A stretch of 64,000 bases of DNA, from positions 1 through 64,000 of the forward strand of contig CALKNK010000009.1 in NCBI GenBank assembly GCA_938091165.1. The letters run 5' to 3'. Below the pieces are notes generated by a model. That model saw nothing but the letters and a program-made list of their open reading frames with translations. It had not been told where the DNA came from and made no database searches. Made by a program: the position numbers and the translations under genes. Below, one piece after another: positions 53,659-63,424 of the stretch (positions are counted from its first letter, which is position 1; every line of letters starts with the position of its first letter). This stretch comes from an uncultured Ilumatobacter sp. GTDB lineage: Bacteria > Actinomycetota > Acidimicrobiia > Acidimicrobiales > Ilumatobacteraceae.

Positions 53659-54383
53659 GTGAGCTCTACCGCGACAGTGGCGTGGTTTTGCGGACCTACA
53701 AACTTCGGGAGGCTGATCGCATCATCGTGTTGCACACCCGTGACAACGGCAAGGTTCGGGCCGTCGCTAAAGGCGTGCGGAAGACGAAGTCGAAATTTGG
53801 TGGCCGGTTGGAGCCAATGAGTCACGTCAAGGTGCAGCTCTACCGCGGGCGCGAGCTGGACATCGTCACTCAGGCTGAGTCGGTCGAACCGCTTGCGCCG
53901 ATGCTGTCGTCGTTAGATCGCGCGTCGCAGGGCTTAGCCGTGCTTGAAGCTGTTGACCAGTTGTCGCTTGAGCGAGAGCCAAACCCGCAGCTATATCAAA
54001 TGGTCGTCGGTGTGCTGCGCACGATTGCATCCAACCCGTCTCCGATTAACGTGCCGGCGTTCTACTGGAAGTTGCTGGCGAATGAGGGCATGCGTCCGCA
54101 ACTTGACGTCTGTGTCAGGTGCGGCGATTCCGGGCCAGGAACGCAACTTGTTGCCTTCGACCTGAACGAAGGCGGCGTGCTGTGTCGCTCCTGTCGTTCT
54201 GGCCAATCAATCAGTCCCGGAGCCCTCTCTCTTCTGCGCGATATTCTGGGCGGGCGTCTTGCTCATGCATTGGCTCAGCTCGAGTCACCCGTGACGCACG
54301 AGGTTTCGGCGTTGGCAACTCGTGCTTTAGAATTTCACATTGAACGACGTCTCAAGGCCGTCGCTATGTTCGAAGCGCAGTAA
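53655..54383 (+). CDS. recO: RecO, recombination mediator
   Basis: A 242-residue protein that loads RecA with RecR/RecF at gaps. The N-terminal OB fold is recognisable (YRDSGVVLRTYKLREADRIIVLHT, AVAKGVRKTKSKFGGRLEPM), and the zinc finger is CVRCGDSG...VLCRSC. The ATG overlaps the stop of the UppS-like gene, so the two are translated from one message. Confidence 0.92.
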   Translation: MSELYRDSGVVLRTYKLREADRIIVLHTRDNGKVRAVAKGVRKTKSKFGGRLEPMSHVKVQLYRGRELDIVTQAESVEPLAPMLSSLDRASQGLAVLEAVDQLSLEREPNPQLYQMVVGVLRTIASNPSPINVPAFYWKLLANEGMRPQLDVCVRCGDSGPGTQLVAFDLNEGGVLCRSCRSGQSISPGALSLLRDILGGRLAHALAQLESPVTHEVSALATRALEFHIERRLKAVAMFEAQ

Positions 54384-54501
54384 CGCGATTCAGCTTCTCG
54401 GTGGCCTGTTCGAGCGAGCCAGACGCATTGTTGGCGACGTGCAGCGGATGCGTAGCCTGCGACGGGTGGGTCAGCCTCGGTGCTCGTAGACTCGCCCGTC
54501 T

Positions 54502-55812
54502 ATGCCGGCAACCGACCTGGATCAGATCGTCTCACTCTGCAAACGACGCGGGTTCGTCTACCAGTCCGCTGAGATCTACGGTGGTTTCCGCTCGACGTAC
54601 GACTACGGCCCGCTCGGATCGTTGTTGCTCCGCAACGTCAAAGAGGCGTGGGTCCGGTCGATGGTCCAGCAACGCGACGACGTCGTGTTGATCGACGCAG
54701 CGATCTTAGGCCCACCCCAAATCTGGGAGGCTTCCGGCCACCTCGGAAATTTCTCAGATCCCCTTGTCGACTGTACGAAATGCAAGAACCGGTTTCGTCT
54801 CGACAAGCTGGCCGATCCGGAGACCTGCCCGGAATGCGGTGAGAAAAACAGCTTTACCGAGGCCCGCGAGTTCAACCTAATGTTCAAGACGCAGGCGGGC
54901 CCGGTTGAAGGCGCTGGGGCAGATGCCTACCTCCGCCCGGAGACGGCACAGGGCATGTTCACTAACTTCGCTCAGGTGCTGCAGACCAGCCGCAAGAAAC
55001 CACCCTTCGGTATTGCGCAGGTCGGCAAGAGCTTCCGCAACGAAATCACCCCTCAAAACTGGATCTTCCGCACCCGCGAGTTTGAGCAAATGGAGATGGA
55101 GTTCTTCGTGCCGCCGAGCGAAAGCAGCCAGTGGTACGAGTATTGGTGTAGGGAGCGCCTCAATTGGTACGTCGAGCACGGGATCCCAACAGACATGGTG
55201 ATGCTTCGCCCCCACGACGCCGACGAGTTGTCGCACTATTCGACTGGCACCTCCGACGTAGAGTTTAAGTTCCCTTGGGGATTTGACGAATTAGAAGGAA
55301 TAGCAAATCGGACAGACTTTGACCTCAAGGCCCATGCCGCAGCGTCTGGTGAGAAGCTTGATTACTTCGATCCGCAATCGAACGAGCGGTACGTTCCGTA
55401 TGTAATCGAACCTGCCGCAGGCGCAACTCGCGCAATGGCGGCGTTTCTCCTTGCAGCCTACGACGAAGACGAGATCAACGGTGAAAGCCGTACCGTGCTG
55501 CGGTTGCATCCGCGACTGGCCCCGTACAAAGTGGCCGTACTTCCGTTGAGCAAGAAAGACACGCTGACACCGCTGGCACACGAGGTACGCAGGCTGCTCG
55601 CGGAGCGCTACATGGTCGACTACGACGAGACGCAAAACATCGGTAAGCGCTACCGCCGACAAGATGAGATCGGAACGCCACTCGCTGTCACAGTTGACTT
55701 CGAATCGCTCAATGACAGTGCCGTAACAGTCCGCGACCGCGACTCTACGGAGCAAATCCGAGTCCCAATCGACGAGCTGTTGGGCACTGTGTCCGGCAGG
55801 CTCGGCTTCTAG
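54502..55812 (+). CDS. glyS: Glycyl-tRNA synthetase (dimeric type)
   Basis: A 436-residue class II synthetase of the alpha2 type. It begins DLDQIVSLCKRRGFVYQSAEIYGG, has an inserted zinc ribbon CTKCKNRFRLDKLADPETCPECG, and the glycine-adenylate pocket RPETAQGMFTNF with RTREFEQMEMEFF. The C-terminal anticodon-binding domain starts APYKVAVLPLSKKDTLTP. No T-box or other leader is obvious in the 118 bp upstream. Confidence 0.95.
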   Translation: MPATDLDQIVSLCKRRGFVYQSAEIYGGFRSTYDYGPLGSLLLRNVKEAWVRSMVQQRDDVVLIDAAILGPPQIWEASGHLGNFSDPLVDCTKCKNRFRLDKLADPETCPECGEKNSFTEAREFNLMFKTQAGPVEGAGADAYLRPETAQGMFTNFAQVLQTSRKKPPFGIAQVGKSFRNEITPQNWIFRTREFEQMEMEFFVPPSESSQWYEYWCRERLNWYVEHGIPTDMVMLRPHDADELSHYSTGTSDVEFKFPWGFDELEGIANRTDFDLKAHAAASGEKLDYFDPQSNERYVPYVIEPAAGATRAMAAFLLAAYDEDEINGESRTVLRLHPRLAPYKVAVLPLSKKDTLTPLAHEVRRLLAERYMVDYDETQNIGKRYRRQDEIGTPLAVTVDFESLNDSAVTVRDRDSTEQIRVPIDELLGTVSGRLGF

Positions 55813-55824
55813 GGTCGTTTTCCA

Positions 55825-56601
55825 GTGAGCGTCACGTATCTCGACAAGATTCTCGATCGTCATCGAGAGATGGCAGCGGCTGACAGGCGACCAGTCGAGC
55901 GACTCATTGACGAGGCACGTGAAATGCCGAGAGCGCGCGGCTTTCGGGCGGCGCTCGTCTCCAACACCAGGCTCGGAGTGATCGCTGAGATCAAACGGCG
56001 ATCACCATCGAAGGGCGACCTCAAAGTCGGACTCGACCCTGCGGAGTTAGCGAGTGTCTACGAGGCTGGGGGAGCGACCTGTCTCTCGGTGCTCACCGAT
56101 GCCGAGGGCTTCGGCGGTTCAGTCAACGATCTTCAATCGGCGCGACGAGCCTGCTCAATGCCGGTGCTACGAAAGGACTTCACAGTCTCCGAGCTCGATG
56201 TTCTCGACGCCCGACTCATGGGGGCCGACTGTGTGCTGCTCATCGCTGCCGCCTTGGACTCTTATCAGCTTGCTGAGTTTCACGCTCTTGCGCTCGACAT
56301 TGGTCTTGACGTTTTGGTGGAGATTCACGACGAAGCGGAACTCGAACACGCACTCGAATCAGACGCAACCCTAATCGGGGTTAACCAACGGGATTTGGTC
56401 ACCTTCCAGGTTGATCACGAACGTGCGGTCCGAATGGGCAGCGTCATTCCAGATAGCGCAGTAAAGGTCGCCGAGTCGGGAGTCCGGGGTGGTGACGACG
56501 CGCGCAGACTTGAAGACGCTGGTTATGGCGCAATCCTGGTTGGTGAATCGCTCGTCACGAGTGGCGACCCGAAGAGCATTCTTTGCGAGCTGATCGGCTA
56601 A
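55825..56601 (+). CDS. trpC: TrpC, indole-3-glycerol-phosphate synthase
   Basis: A 258-residue TIM barrel that closes the indole ring in tryptophan synthesis. Catalytic segments: IAEIKRRSPSKGDL (Lys), VLRKDF (Lys), LVEIHDEAELEHAL (Glu), GVNQRDLVTFQVD and AESGVRGGDDARRL. GTG 55825 starts 12 bp after glyS. The remaining trp genes lie 1.8 kb further on, separated by non-coding DNA and an opposed SDR gene. Confidence 0.95.
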   Translation: MSVTYLDKILDRHREMAAADRRPVERLIDEAREMPRARGFRAALVSNTRLGVIAEIKRRSPSKGDLKVGLDPAELASVYEAGGATCLSVLTDAEGFGGSVNDLQSARRACSMPVLRKDFTVSELDVLDARLMGADCVLLIAAALDSYQLAEFHALALDIGLDVLVEIHDEAELEHALESDATLIGVNQRDLVTFQVDHERAVRMGSVIPDSAVKVAESGVRGGDDARRLEDAGYGAILVGESLVTSGDPKSILCELIG

Positions 56602-57245
56602 CCACTGCGGCTGTCGCTTGCTGATCGAAGCCCTTGAACCAGCCGCTGAGTAGTTCTTGGGAAGTGGTTGGGAGCTCAAGAGGCTTGCGCGGCACACCGG
56701 ATGTGCGTGCCTGTCGAAACGAGCGACACGTGCGTGACTTCTCGATCTCAGGCGACAGCGCGATGCATTCTTGGACTTCGTGAGTTCCCGGACGTGATTT
56801 GGACAGAGGAAGAGGACATCGTCGTTCGTTTGTCCCAACCCTGGTTGGCTTGACGACCGGGCCCCGAGGAAAAGGTTTGCCGATATGCATAAACGGGTTG
56901 CGGCCTCATTGGCTGCGCTGTCCTGACGTGATCCGCGCTGATCAGCAACGGTACCGACAGCCTGGTCGAGATATTGCTGTCGGGGCCGTCGACGTATGGT
57001 AACTGCGTGATACTGCAGTGTTGTAGAGCGCAGCGAACTCCGAACTTCCGAACCATCTTTCGCGGGCTGTAATCCCTAGAGCTGGCGACAGAACTTATCA
57101 ACGCACGTCGTCGGCCATAGCCAGACAACTGAGCCCGCCACCGCCCGGCTTGGTTTTGAGTTGCGAATGATCGAGAGAGGCAACTAGGCGCAGTTCGTAC
57201 AGGGTCCTGTCGTCGGCGAAAAGTAAAATCGACCACTCGACATGG
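56602..57245. other. Long intergenic region within the trp gene group
   Basis: About 640 bp with no gene I can support; frames on the minus strand overlap trpC's end or look random. I see no leader peptide with clustered Trp codons. The region ends in a terminator-like hairpin. Confidence 0.5.
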
Positions 57246-57275
57246 ACCTCGTCCAAAACTGCTGTTGGACGAGGT
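57246..57275 (-). terminator. Terminator-like hairpin downstream of the SDR gene
   Basis: An 11-bp perfect stem, ACCTCGTCCAA (57246-57256) with TTGGACGAGGT (57265-57275), and an 8-nt loop. It lies about 30 bp past the SDR stop on the minus strand; TGATTTT follows on the plus strand, so it could act in both directions. Confidence 0.6.
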
Positions 57276-57306
57276 TGATTTTGCTAGGTGAGTACGCTCT
57301 GGATGT

Positions 57307-58143
57307 TCAGCGGCCGAGCTCGCGTCGTGCGCTGGTAATCAAGAACCGTTGGTACAAGCCGGCTGGTAGCCGCGATACAAAATCAAACAACTTCGCGTCA
57401 GGCCCGATCAGCGCTCGACGACGGTTGTGCTGTACTGCCTTAAGGATCTCACGTGCTGCCTTTTCGGGACTGCTCTTGGCGAGCCTGTCGAACTCAATCT
57501 GCATGTTGTCAGGGTTCTGCCCGATGGCGCGCACAGTATCGTCGCGACGTCCGCTGTTAACAATGTTGGTTTTGATGCCACCAGGATGGATTGTCGTGAC
57601 TGAGACGTTTGAATTTTCGATCTCAAGCTCCATACGGAGTGCGTCGCTGAACCCGCGTACCGCAAATTTGGAGGCGTTGTAGGCGGATTGTCCGGGAATG
57701 CTGACGAGGCCGAAGACACTTGAGATGTTGACCACGTGGCCTTCTTCAGCCTGGCGTAGATGTGGAAGAAAGGCCTGCGTCCCATGAACCACGCCCCAGA
57801 AGTCGATGTCCATTACCCATTCGAAGTCGCTGATGGATTGTTCGGCGGCAGTAGCGGCGAGGTTGACCCCGGCATTGTTGATGATCATGTTGACCGAGCC
57901 GTGGAGGTCAGCAGCAGAGTCGGCCCAGGAAAAAACTGCGGCACGATCGGCGACGTCGACCGCAGCGGAAGTGACCTTGATCCGGTGCTCTTCACACATG
58001 GCAACGGTGTCAGCGAGTCCAATCGCATCGAGGTCTGCCAACGCAAGAGAAGCGCCTCGCGACGCCAGGTCGACGGCTAGTGCCCGGCCGAGGCCCGACG
58101 CTGCTCCGGTGATAGCGACTACACGACTGCGGAATTGTCTCAC
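57307..58143 (-). CDS. Short-chain dehydrogenase/reductase
   Basis: A 278-residue classical SDR: VAITGAASGLGRALAVDL, MIINNAGVNLA, NISSVFGLVSIPGQ with Ser, and SAYNASKFAVRGF with YxxxK. The C-terminal extension (about 30 residues beyond the core, RRALIGPDAKLFDFVSRLPAGLYQRF) is seen in actinobacterial SDRs acting on lipid or steroid-like substrates. It is oriented against the trp genes and breaks up their cluster. Confidence 0.86.
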   Translation of the reverse strand: MRQFRSRVVAITGAASGLGRALAVDLASRGASLALADLDAIGLADTVAMCEEHRIKVTSAAVDVADRAAVFSWADSAADLHGSVNMIINNAGVNLAATAAEQSISDFEWVMDIDFWGVVHGTQAFLPHLRQAEEGHVVNISSVFGLVSIPGQSAYNASKFAVRGFSDALRMELEIENSNVSVTTIHPGGIKTNIVNSGRRDDTVRAIGQNPDNMQIEFDRLAKSSPEKAAREILKAVQHNRRRALIGPDAKLFDFVSRLPAGLYQRFLITSARRELGR

Positions 58144-58416
58144 AAAGTCAGCCTGCCAGATAGCAACCGGACCGCGGTGATTGAGTGGCGATTGAACCCG
58201 CCACGTCTATCAGCAGCCTCGTTCCAATTTTGCCGTTGTCGATTTGGGCGTCGAATTGGAGCTGAAGGCTGAGAGATCCCTGTTGTTGTGCAGCAAGGTG
58301 CCCTTTGTGTACCCCGGCCAAGGGAGGCATTGAGGTCGACTTATTCCAGGCGCGGCCTGGAATCAAAGCATTGATCCCGCGCCGACGGTTTGTCGACAGG
58401 TACGTTGAGCCACCTG

Positions 58417-59070
58417 ATGTTCGTCAAGATCTGTGGCATTACCAACGAAGATGACGCTTTGCTGTCGGTTGCCATGGGCGCCGACGCAGTCGGATTTATC
58501 TTTGCGCCCTCTGCTCGTCAGGTGGCGCCGCAGAAGGTCTATGACATTACCCGTCGACTGCCGCCCGAAATTCTCACTGTCGCTGTCTTTCGAGACGAAC
58601 TCCCGGCACGGGTCATTGAGTTGGCGCACAAGGCCGGAGTCAAAGCAGTGCAACTCCATGGCCGCGAGACTCCAGAGCAAGCCCGCGAGGTCGCCGGTCA
58701 CTTTCGCTGGGTAATCAAGGCCTTCGGCTCAGATGACGACAACCTTCCCAAAGCCAACACTTACGGCACCGACATGGTCTTGCTCGACGCGCCCAGTCCT
58801 GGCAGTGGGAAAGTCTTCGATTGGTCGATCGCCGGGGACGCGCCAGACTCAATGAAACTTATCCTTGCTGGCGGCCTCACGCCTGAGAACGTGGATGCAG
58901 CGGTCCAAGAGGTGCGGCCGTGGGGTGTCGATGTGGCGAGCGGCGTCGAGAAGTCGCCAGGCAAAAAAGATGCGATGGCGGTTAAGCGCTTCATAGAGAA
59001 TGCGAAAGCGCACGCATCTGAGCAGTACCGGGGCGATGACAACTTGCCCTACGACTGGGATGTTGAATAG
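58417..59070 (+). CDS. trpF: TrpF, phosphoribosylanthranilate isomerase
   Basis: A 217-residue TIM barrel starting FVKICGITNEDDA, with catalytic Cys in KICGI and Asp in LLDAPSPGSGKVFDW; LILAGGLTPENVDAAV and GVDVASGVEKSPGKKD close the phosphate site. ATG 58417 fits the family's usual first residues; a TTG at 58405 is possible. The last 20 residues (SEQYRGDDNLPYDWDVE) extend past the usual end. trpB follows 50 bp on. Confidence 0.93.
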   Translation: MFVKICGITNEDDALLSVAMGADAVGFIFAPSARQVAPQKVYDITRRLPPEILTVAVFRDELPARVIELAHKAGVKAVQLHGRETPEQAREVAGHFRWVIKAFGSDDDNLPKANTYGTDMVLLDAPSPGSGKVFDWSIAGDAPDSMKLILAGGLTPENVDAAVQEVRPWGVDVASGVEKSPGKKDAMAVKRFIENAKAHASEQYRGDDNLPYDWDVE

Positions 59071-59120
59071 CTGAGATCGACAGGGTTCGCTGCCGAGCCA
59101 GTCAGTACCCTGGAAGCCTG

Positions 59121-60314
59121 ATGAGCATGAATCCGGATACCTTGTTGGCGCCCCCAGATCACACTGGTCGTTTCGGCGACTTTGGCGGCCGCTTCGTTCC
59201 TGAAACGCTAGTGCCTGCATGTCAGGAACTTGAAGCAGCTTTTAACGAGGCGTGGGCTGATTCGTCATTTCGCGCTGAACTCGACGAGGTGCACCGCCTG
59301 TATTCGGGACGTCCATCGATCATTACCGAGTGCAAGAACCTCAGTACCCAACTTGGCATTCGACTGTTCCTGAAACGCGAGGACCTCAATCACACTGGCT
59401 CTCACAAAATCAACAACGTGATCGGTCAGACATTGCTCGCAAAACGTATGGGTAAGAAGCGGATCGTGGCTGACACCGGTGCTGGGCAACACGGAGTCGC
59501 CAGCGCCACCGCCGCGGCGCTGATGGGGCTTGACTGCAAGGTGTACATGGGTGCCGTTGATGTAGAACGTCAGGCACTCAACGTGTTTCGCATGAAGCTG
59601 CTCGGCTCCGAAGTCGAATCTGTCCACAGCGGTAGCCGCACCTTGAAAGATGCCGTCAATGAGGCAATGCGGCACTGGGTAGCCAACGTTGCAGACACCC
59701 ACTTCTGTCTGGGCTCAGTTGTGGGGCCGCACCCGTACCCCTACATGGTGCGCCAATTCCAGTCGATCATTGGTGACGAAGCGCACGCTCAGATCGGCGA
59801 TCTCACTGGCGCAATGCCCGATGTTGTCGTCGCCTGCGTTGGTGGAGGCTCGAACGCCATCGGTATCTTCAGCGGATTCGTCGACGAGCCCGGCGTCCGC
59901 CTGGTTGGGGTTGAGCCAGCGGGTGGAGCAGCAATCGGCAAGGGTGTGCCCGGCGTTGTGCACGGCATGCGCAGCAACTTGATGCAGGACGAGTACGGCC
60001 AGGTGGAAGAGGCGCTCTCAATCTCGGCAGGCCTTGACTATCCCGGTGTCGGCCCTGAGCACTCCTACCTCTCCTCGATAGGGCGAGTGGACTACCCAAG
60101 TGTCACCGATGATGAGGTCATTGCCGGTTTCCGGCTGCTGGCAGAAGCCGAAGGGATCATTCCGGCGCTGGAATGTGCGCACGTCGTTGCGTGGATTTCG
60201 CGCGAGGCGCCCCGCATTCAGGGTCAGACCGTGTTGATGAACTTGTCGGGACGTGGCGACAAAGATGTCGCGCAGATGATGAAAATTCTCGCTGATGCGG
60301 ACGGCGACATCTAA
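59121..60314 (+). CDS. trpB: TrpB, tryptophan synthase beta chain
   Basis: A 397-residue PLP enzyme joining indole with serine. FGDFGGRFVPETLVPA opens the family signature; the PLP Lys is in LNHTGSHKINNVIGQ, and the phosphate loop is CVGGGSNAIGIFSGF. ETGAGQHG-like VADTGAGQHGVASA is also present. Its TAA overlaps the trpA ATG (TAATG), so the two subunits are translationally coupled. Confidence 0.96.
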   Translation: MSMNPDTLLAPPDHTGRFGDFGGRFVPETLVPACQELEAAFNEAWADSSFRAELDEVHRLYSGRPSIITECKNLSTQLGIRLFLKREDLNHTGSHKINNVIGQTLLAKRMGKKRIVADTGAGQHGVASATAAALMGLDCKVYMGAVDVERQALNVFRMKLLGSEVESVHSGSRTLKDAVNEAMRHWVANVADTHFCLGSVVGPHPYPYMVRQFQSIIGDEAHAQIGDLTGAMPDVVVACVGGGSNAIGIFSGFVDEPGVRLVGVEPAGGAAIGKGVPGVVHGMRSNLMQDEYGQVEEALSISAGLDYPGVGPEHSYLSSIGRVDYPSVTDDEVIAGFRLLAEAEGIIPALECAHVVAWISREAPRIQGQTVLMNLSGRGDKDVAQMMKILADADGDI

Positions 60315-61087
60315 TGCCGGGGCTTATCGAAACTGAGTTCAGGGCTAAACGCGGGGCTGGTCGCAAATTGCTCGTGCCGTATATCACCGGCGGATACCCC
60401 GGCTGGCAAGATGCGATTCGGGCGTGTGCTGCGAACGGCGCCGACGCTATCGAGATCGGTATCCCGTTCTCCGACCCGGTAATGGATGGTCCGGTCATCC
60501 AGCAGGCGTCACAAGCTGCTCTGGAAGCTGGCGTGACCCCCCAGTCGGTGCTCGACGAAGTGCCAGGTCTCGACGTAGGGATTCCGCTTGCCGTGATGAC
60601 CTACTACAACTTGGTGCATCACCCTGGACCCGAACGTTTCGCTGCAAATCTCCAGCGTGCGGGTATCGCTGCAGCCATTCTGCCCGATCTGCCGCTTGAA
60701 GAATCTGACCCGTGGTGCGCGGCAGCGGCGTCGCATGGCATCGAGGCGATCATGCTCGCAGCGCCGACGGCCCCAGACGATCGGCTGCCGCAGGTCGCTG
60801 AGCGGGCGCGCGGGTTCATTTACTCCGTGGGCTTGCTCGGCGTTACAGGCGAACGTTCATCGCTCGCCGCAACAGCAACCGACTTGGCGGGGCGGCTGAA
60901 GGCAATTACCGACAAACCAGTGCTGGTCGGTGTCGGTGTGTCGAACGCTGAACAAGCCTACCAGGCAACCCGAGTTGCCGATGGAGTAATCCAGGGGGCC
61001 TCAGTGGTACGCCGGCTCATGGAGACAGGGCCCGACAGTGTCGGCGAGTACGTGGCCGGCGTACGCAACGCTATCGACGCTGACTGA
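60314..61087 (+). CDS. trpA: TrpA, tryptophan synthase alpha chain
   Basis: A 257-residue TIM barrel that releases indole from indole-3-glycerol phosphate for TrpB. The catalytic residues are in AIEIGIPFSDPVMDGPVIQQ (Glu and Asp), with FIYSVGLLGVTGERS and VLVGVGVSNAEQA typical. It ends the trpF-trpB-trpA run. Confidence 0.95.
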   Translation: MPGLIETEFRAKRGAGRKLLVPYITGGYPGWQDAIRACAANGADAIEIGIPFSDPVMDGPVIQQASQAALEAGVTPQSVLDEVPGLDVGIPLAVMTYYNLVHHPGPERFAANLQRAGIAAAILPDLPLEESDPWCAAAASHGIEAIMLAAPTAPDDRLPQVAERARGFIYSVGLLGVTGERSSLAATATDLAGRLKAITDKPVLVGVGVSNAEQAYQATRVADGVIQGASVVRRLMETGPDSVGEYVAGVRNAIDAD

Positions 61088-61226
61088 ACGAAAACGGCAT
61101 GTGGTCTTGCGCACATTTTTGGCGCGACGACCGCCTGAATCACTAAGCACGTGGCATAAAGAAACGCCTTGCGAGCCTCCGCACAAACTCGAGTGAAGAG
61201 CAGCCGCATCCTGGCAGACTGGGCTG

Positions 61227-62951
61227 GTGTACGACTACATCATTGTTGGAGGCGGATCGGCGGGGTGTGCTCTTGCGAACCGATTGAGTGCTGATCCGTC
61301 CAATGAGGTGCTGGTCATCGAAGCAGGCCGACGAGACTGGAAATGGGATGTTTTCATCCACATGCCTGCAGCGCTTGCCTTTCCCATCGGCAGCAGATTC
61401 TACGACTGGAAGTACGAGTCAGAGCCGGAGCCGTTCATGGACGGGCGGCGCGTCTACCACGCGAGAGGCAAGGTCCTTGGCGGGTCGAGCAGTATCAACG
61501 GAATGATCTTCCAGCGGGGTAACCCGATGGACTACGACAAGTGGGGAGCCATCCCCGGCTTGGAACAATGGGACTGGGCGCACTGCCTGCCCTACTTCAA
61601 ACGGATGGAGACCTGTCTCGCAGGTGAAGAGCCAGGGCACCCTGGTCTCCGTAACGATGACGGGCCGCTCGTCCTCGAACGTGGGCCCGCGAATAACGCG
61701 CTCTTTGACGCGTGGCTGGCAGCGGGTGTCGAAGCAGGTTTTAATCGCACCAAAGACGTCAACGGTTATCGGCAAGAGGGCTTCGGTCCCTTTGATAAAA
61801 ATGTCCTACGCGGTCGCCGTCTCAGCGCTGCGCGCGCCTACCTCCATCCGGTTCTTGACCGCCCAAATTTGACCCTGATGACGCGGGCCCAGGTCGACAA
61901 GGTGGTGTTTGGCGACCCGAAGGAGCCGGAGCGAGCTACCGGTGTCGAGGTCCGCAAGCTCGGCATCGGTGGTTTCTTCGGGCGTGGCGTATCGATGATT
62001 GAGGGTCGCGAAGTGGTGTTGTGCGGGGGTGCGTTCAACAGCCCGCAGTTGCTTCAATTATCTGGCGTCGGTGATCGCCAGCACCTGGAGTCCCTCGGAA
62101 TTCCCGTGGTGGCAGACGTGCCAGGCGTCGGTGAAAACCTGCAGGATCACCTCGAGGTCTACATTCAGTACGAGTCCAAGGAGCCGGTGTCGATTCAACC
62201 GCATCTTGCGCATTGGAAAAAGCCGTGGATCGGTCTGCAGTGGTTGTTTCGACGGGGACCAGGCTCGTCAAATCACTTCGAGGCGGGAGCGTTCGTCAAA
62301 AGCAATCCGAACGAGCCGTATCCGAACTTGATGTTTCACTTCTTGCCGATCGCAATTCGTTACGACGGATCGTCGCCAACCAGGCCTAACGGTAGCAGCG
62401 CGAAAATCGAGCACGGCTACCAAGTTCATGTTGGTCCGATGTACTCCGATGCTCGGGGAACAGTGAAGATCACGTCTCGCGATGCGTCTGATCATCCGGC
62501 GGTTCAGTTCAACTATCTCAGCACTGAACAAGATCGTCGGGAGTGGATTGAAGCGGTGAGAACAGCACGCAAGATCCTGACGCAACCTGCGTTCGAACCA
62601 CTTAACGCCGGTGAGATCTCGCCTGGGCCTACCGTCACAACCGATGAAGAGATCATGGACTGGGTAGCCAAAGACTCCGAAACGGCACTGCATCCCTCTT
62701 GCACGACCAAAATCGGACCTCAGAGTGATCCGATGGCCGTGATCAACCCGTCCACGATGCAGGTATGGGGTACGAAAGGACTCCGCGTCGTTGACGCAGG
62801 GTGCATGCCGAATGTAAGCAACGGAAACACGTATGCGCCGACGATGATGATCGCCGAGAAAGCAGCCGACTTGATCCTTGGCAACGAACCACTGCCGCCT
62901 GACTACACCGAGGTATACCGCGGCGACATTGTCGAGGGCAGGCGTCGGTGA
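61227..62951 (+). CDS. GMC-family oxidoreductase (choline-dehydrogenase-like)
   Basis: A full-length 574-residue flavoprotein. FAD fold IIVGGGSAGCALANRLSADP at the start, YHARGKVLGGSSSINGMIFQRGNPMDYDKWG (signature 1), GAFNSPQLLQLSGVG (signature 2), and the catalytic pair in LHPSCTTKIG and NVSNGNTYAPTMM. It is the BetA/alcohol-dehydrogenase type; choline is possible but no betaine aldehyde dehydrogenase or transporter lies nearby, so the substrate is open. GTG 61227 start. Confidence 0.92.
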   Translation: MYDYIIVGGGSAGCALANRLSADPSNEVLVIEAGRRDWKWDVFIHMPAALAFPIGSRFYDWKYESEPEPFMDGRRVYHARGKVLGGSSSINGMIFQRGNPMDYDKWGAIPGLEQWDWAHCLPYFKRMETCLAGEEPGHPGLRNDDGPLVLERGPANNALFDAWLAAGVEAGFNRTKDVNGYRQEGFGPFDKNVLRGRRLSAARAYLHPVLDRPNLTLMTRAQVDKVVFGDPKEPERATGVEVRKLGIGGFFGRGVSMIEGREVVLCGGAFNSPQLLQLSGVGDRQHLESLGIPVVADVPGVGENLQDHLEVYIQYESKEPVSIQPHLAHWKKPWIGLQWLFRRGPGSSNHFEAGAFVKSNPNEPYPNLMFHFLPIAIRYDGSSPTRPNGSSAKIEHGYQVHVGPMYSDARGTVKITSRDASDHPAVQFNYLSTEQDRREWIEAVRTARKILTQPAFEPLNAGEISPGPTVTTDEEIMDWVAKDSETALHPSCTTKIGPQSDPMAVINPSTMQVWGTKGLRVVDAGCMPNVSNGNTYAPTMMIAEKAADLILGNEPLPPDYTEVYRGDIVEGRRR

Positions 62952-63175
62952 GCGATTGGCTCAACCCTTACAGATCACGGTTTAGTAACTGTTCGGACCG
63001 CCTCTAATTGCGCATTGGCGCCATCAAAGCCTCGAACGTCGACCGGCTCACCGCATCGGTTATCGCAGTGAAGACAATCTGCGCGAAACTTCACTGGCTG
63101 TGACAGCAGCATCGAGGGAGTCCACGGGTGATTGTCAAAAGCTCCCTCGGCTGGCTCCAGGGGGCACAGTGGGGC

Positions 63176-63391
63176 TCATCGTTTGAAGAAGCGACGCAGC
63201 GAGGCCTGCTTATACGCTGTAAACCAGGCGAGCGAGCTGCCGAGGAAAAGTAAAGCCATCGCCCATCTGTACACCATGCTCGCAGTCATGTTGCCCACAA
63301 CTTGAAATAGTCCGGCGATTATCGCCACAAGAAAAACAGCGATGATCACTAGCCAGACGAAGCCAATCACTCGGTCGTGTCGTGTCGTCAT
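63176..63391 (-). CDS. Small two-helix membrane protein
   Basis: The 71-residue product has two hydrophobic helices (about 9-31, VIGFVWLVIIAVFLVAIIAG, and 41-60, YRWAMALLFLGSSLAWFTAY) and a basic C-terminus (RRFFKR). No family is recognised. It lies 33 bp downstream of the aconitase gene on the same strand and may be in its transcript. The start is unsupported by a clear ribosome site. Confidence 0.5.
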   Translation of the reverse strand: MTTRHDRVIGFVWLVIIAVFLVAIIAGLFQVVGNMTASMVYRWAMALLFLGSSLAWFTAYKQASLRRFFKR

Positions 63392-63424
63392 CGCTGGGGC
63401 GCCGATTTGCTCTTCTGGTCGCGA

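Noticed and set aside
54384..54501. T-box or other leader RNA before glyS
   Set aside because: No specifier/antiterminator pattern is recognisable in 118 bp.
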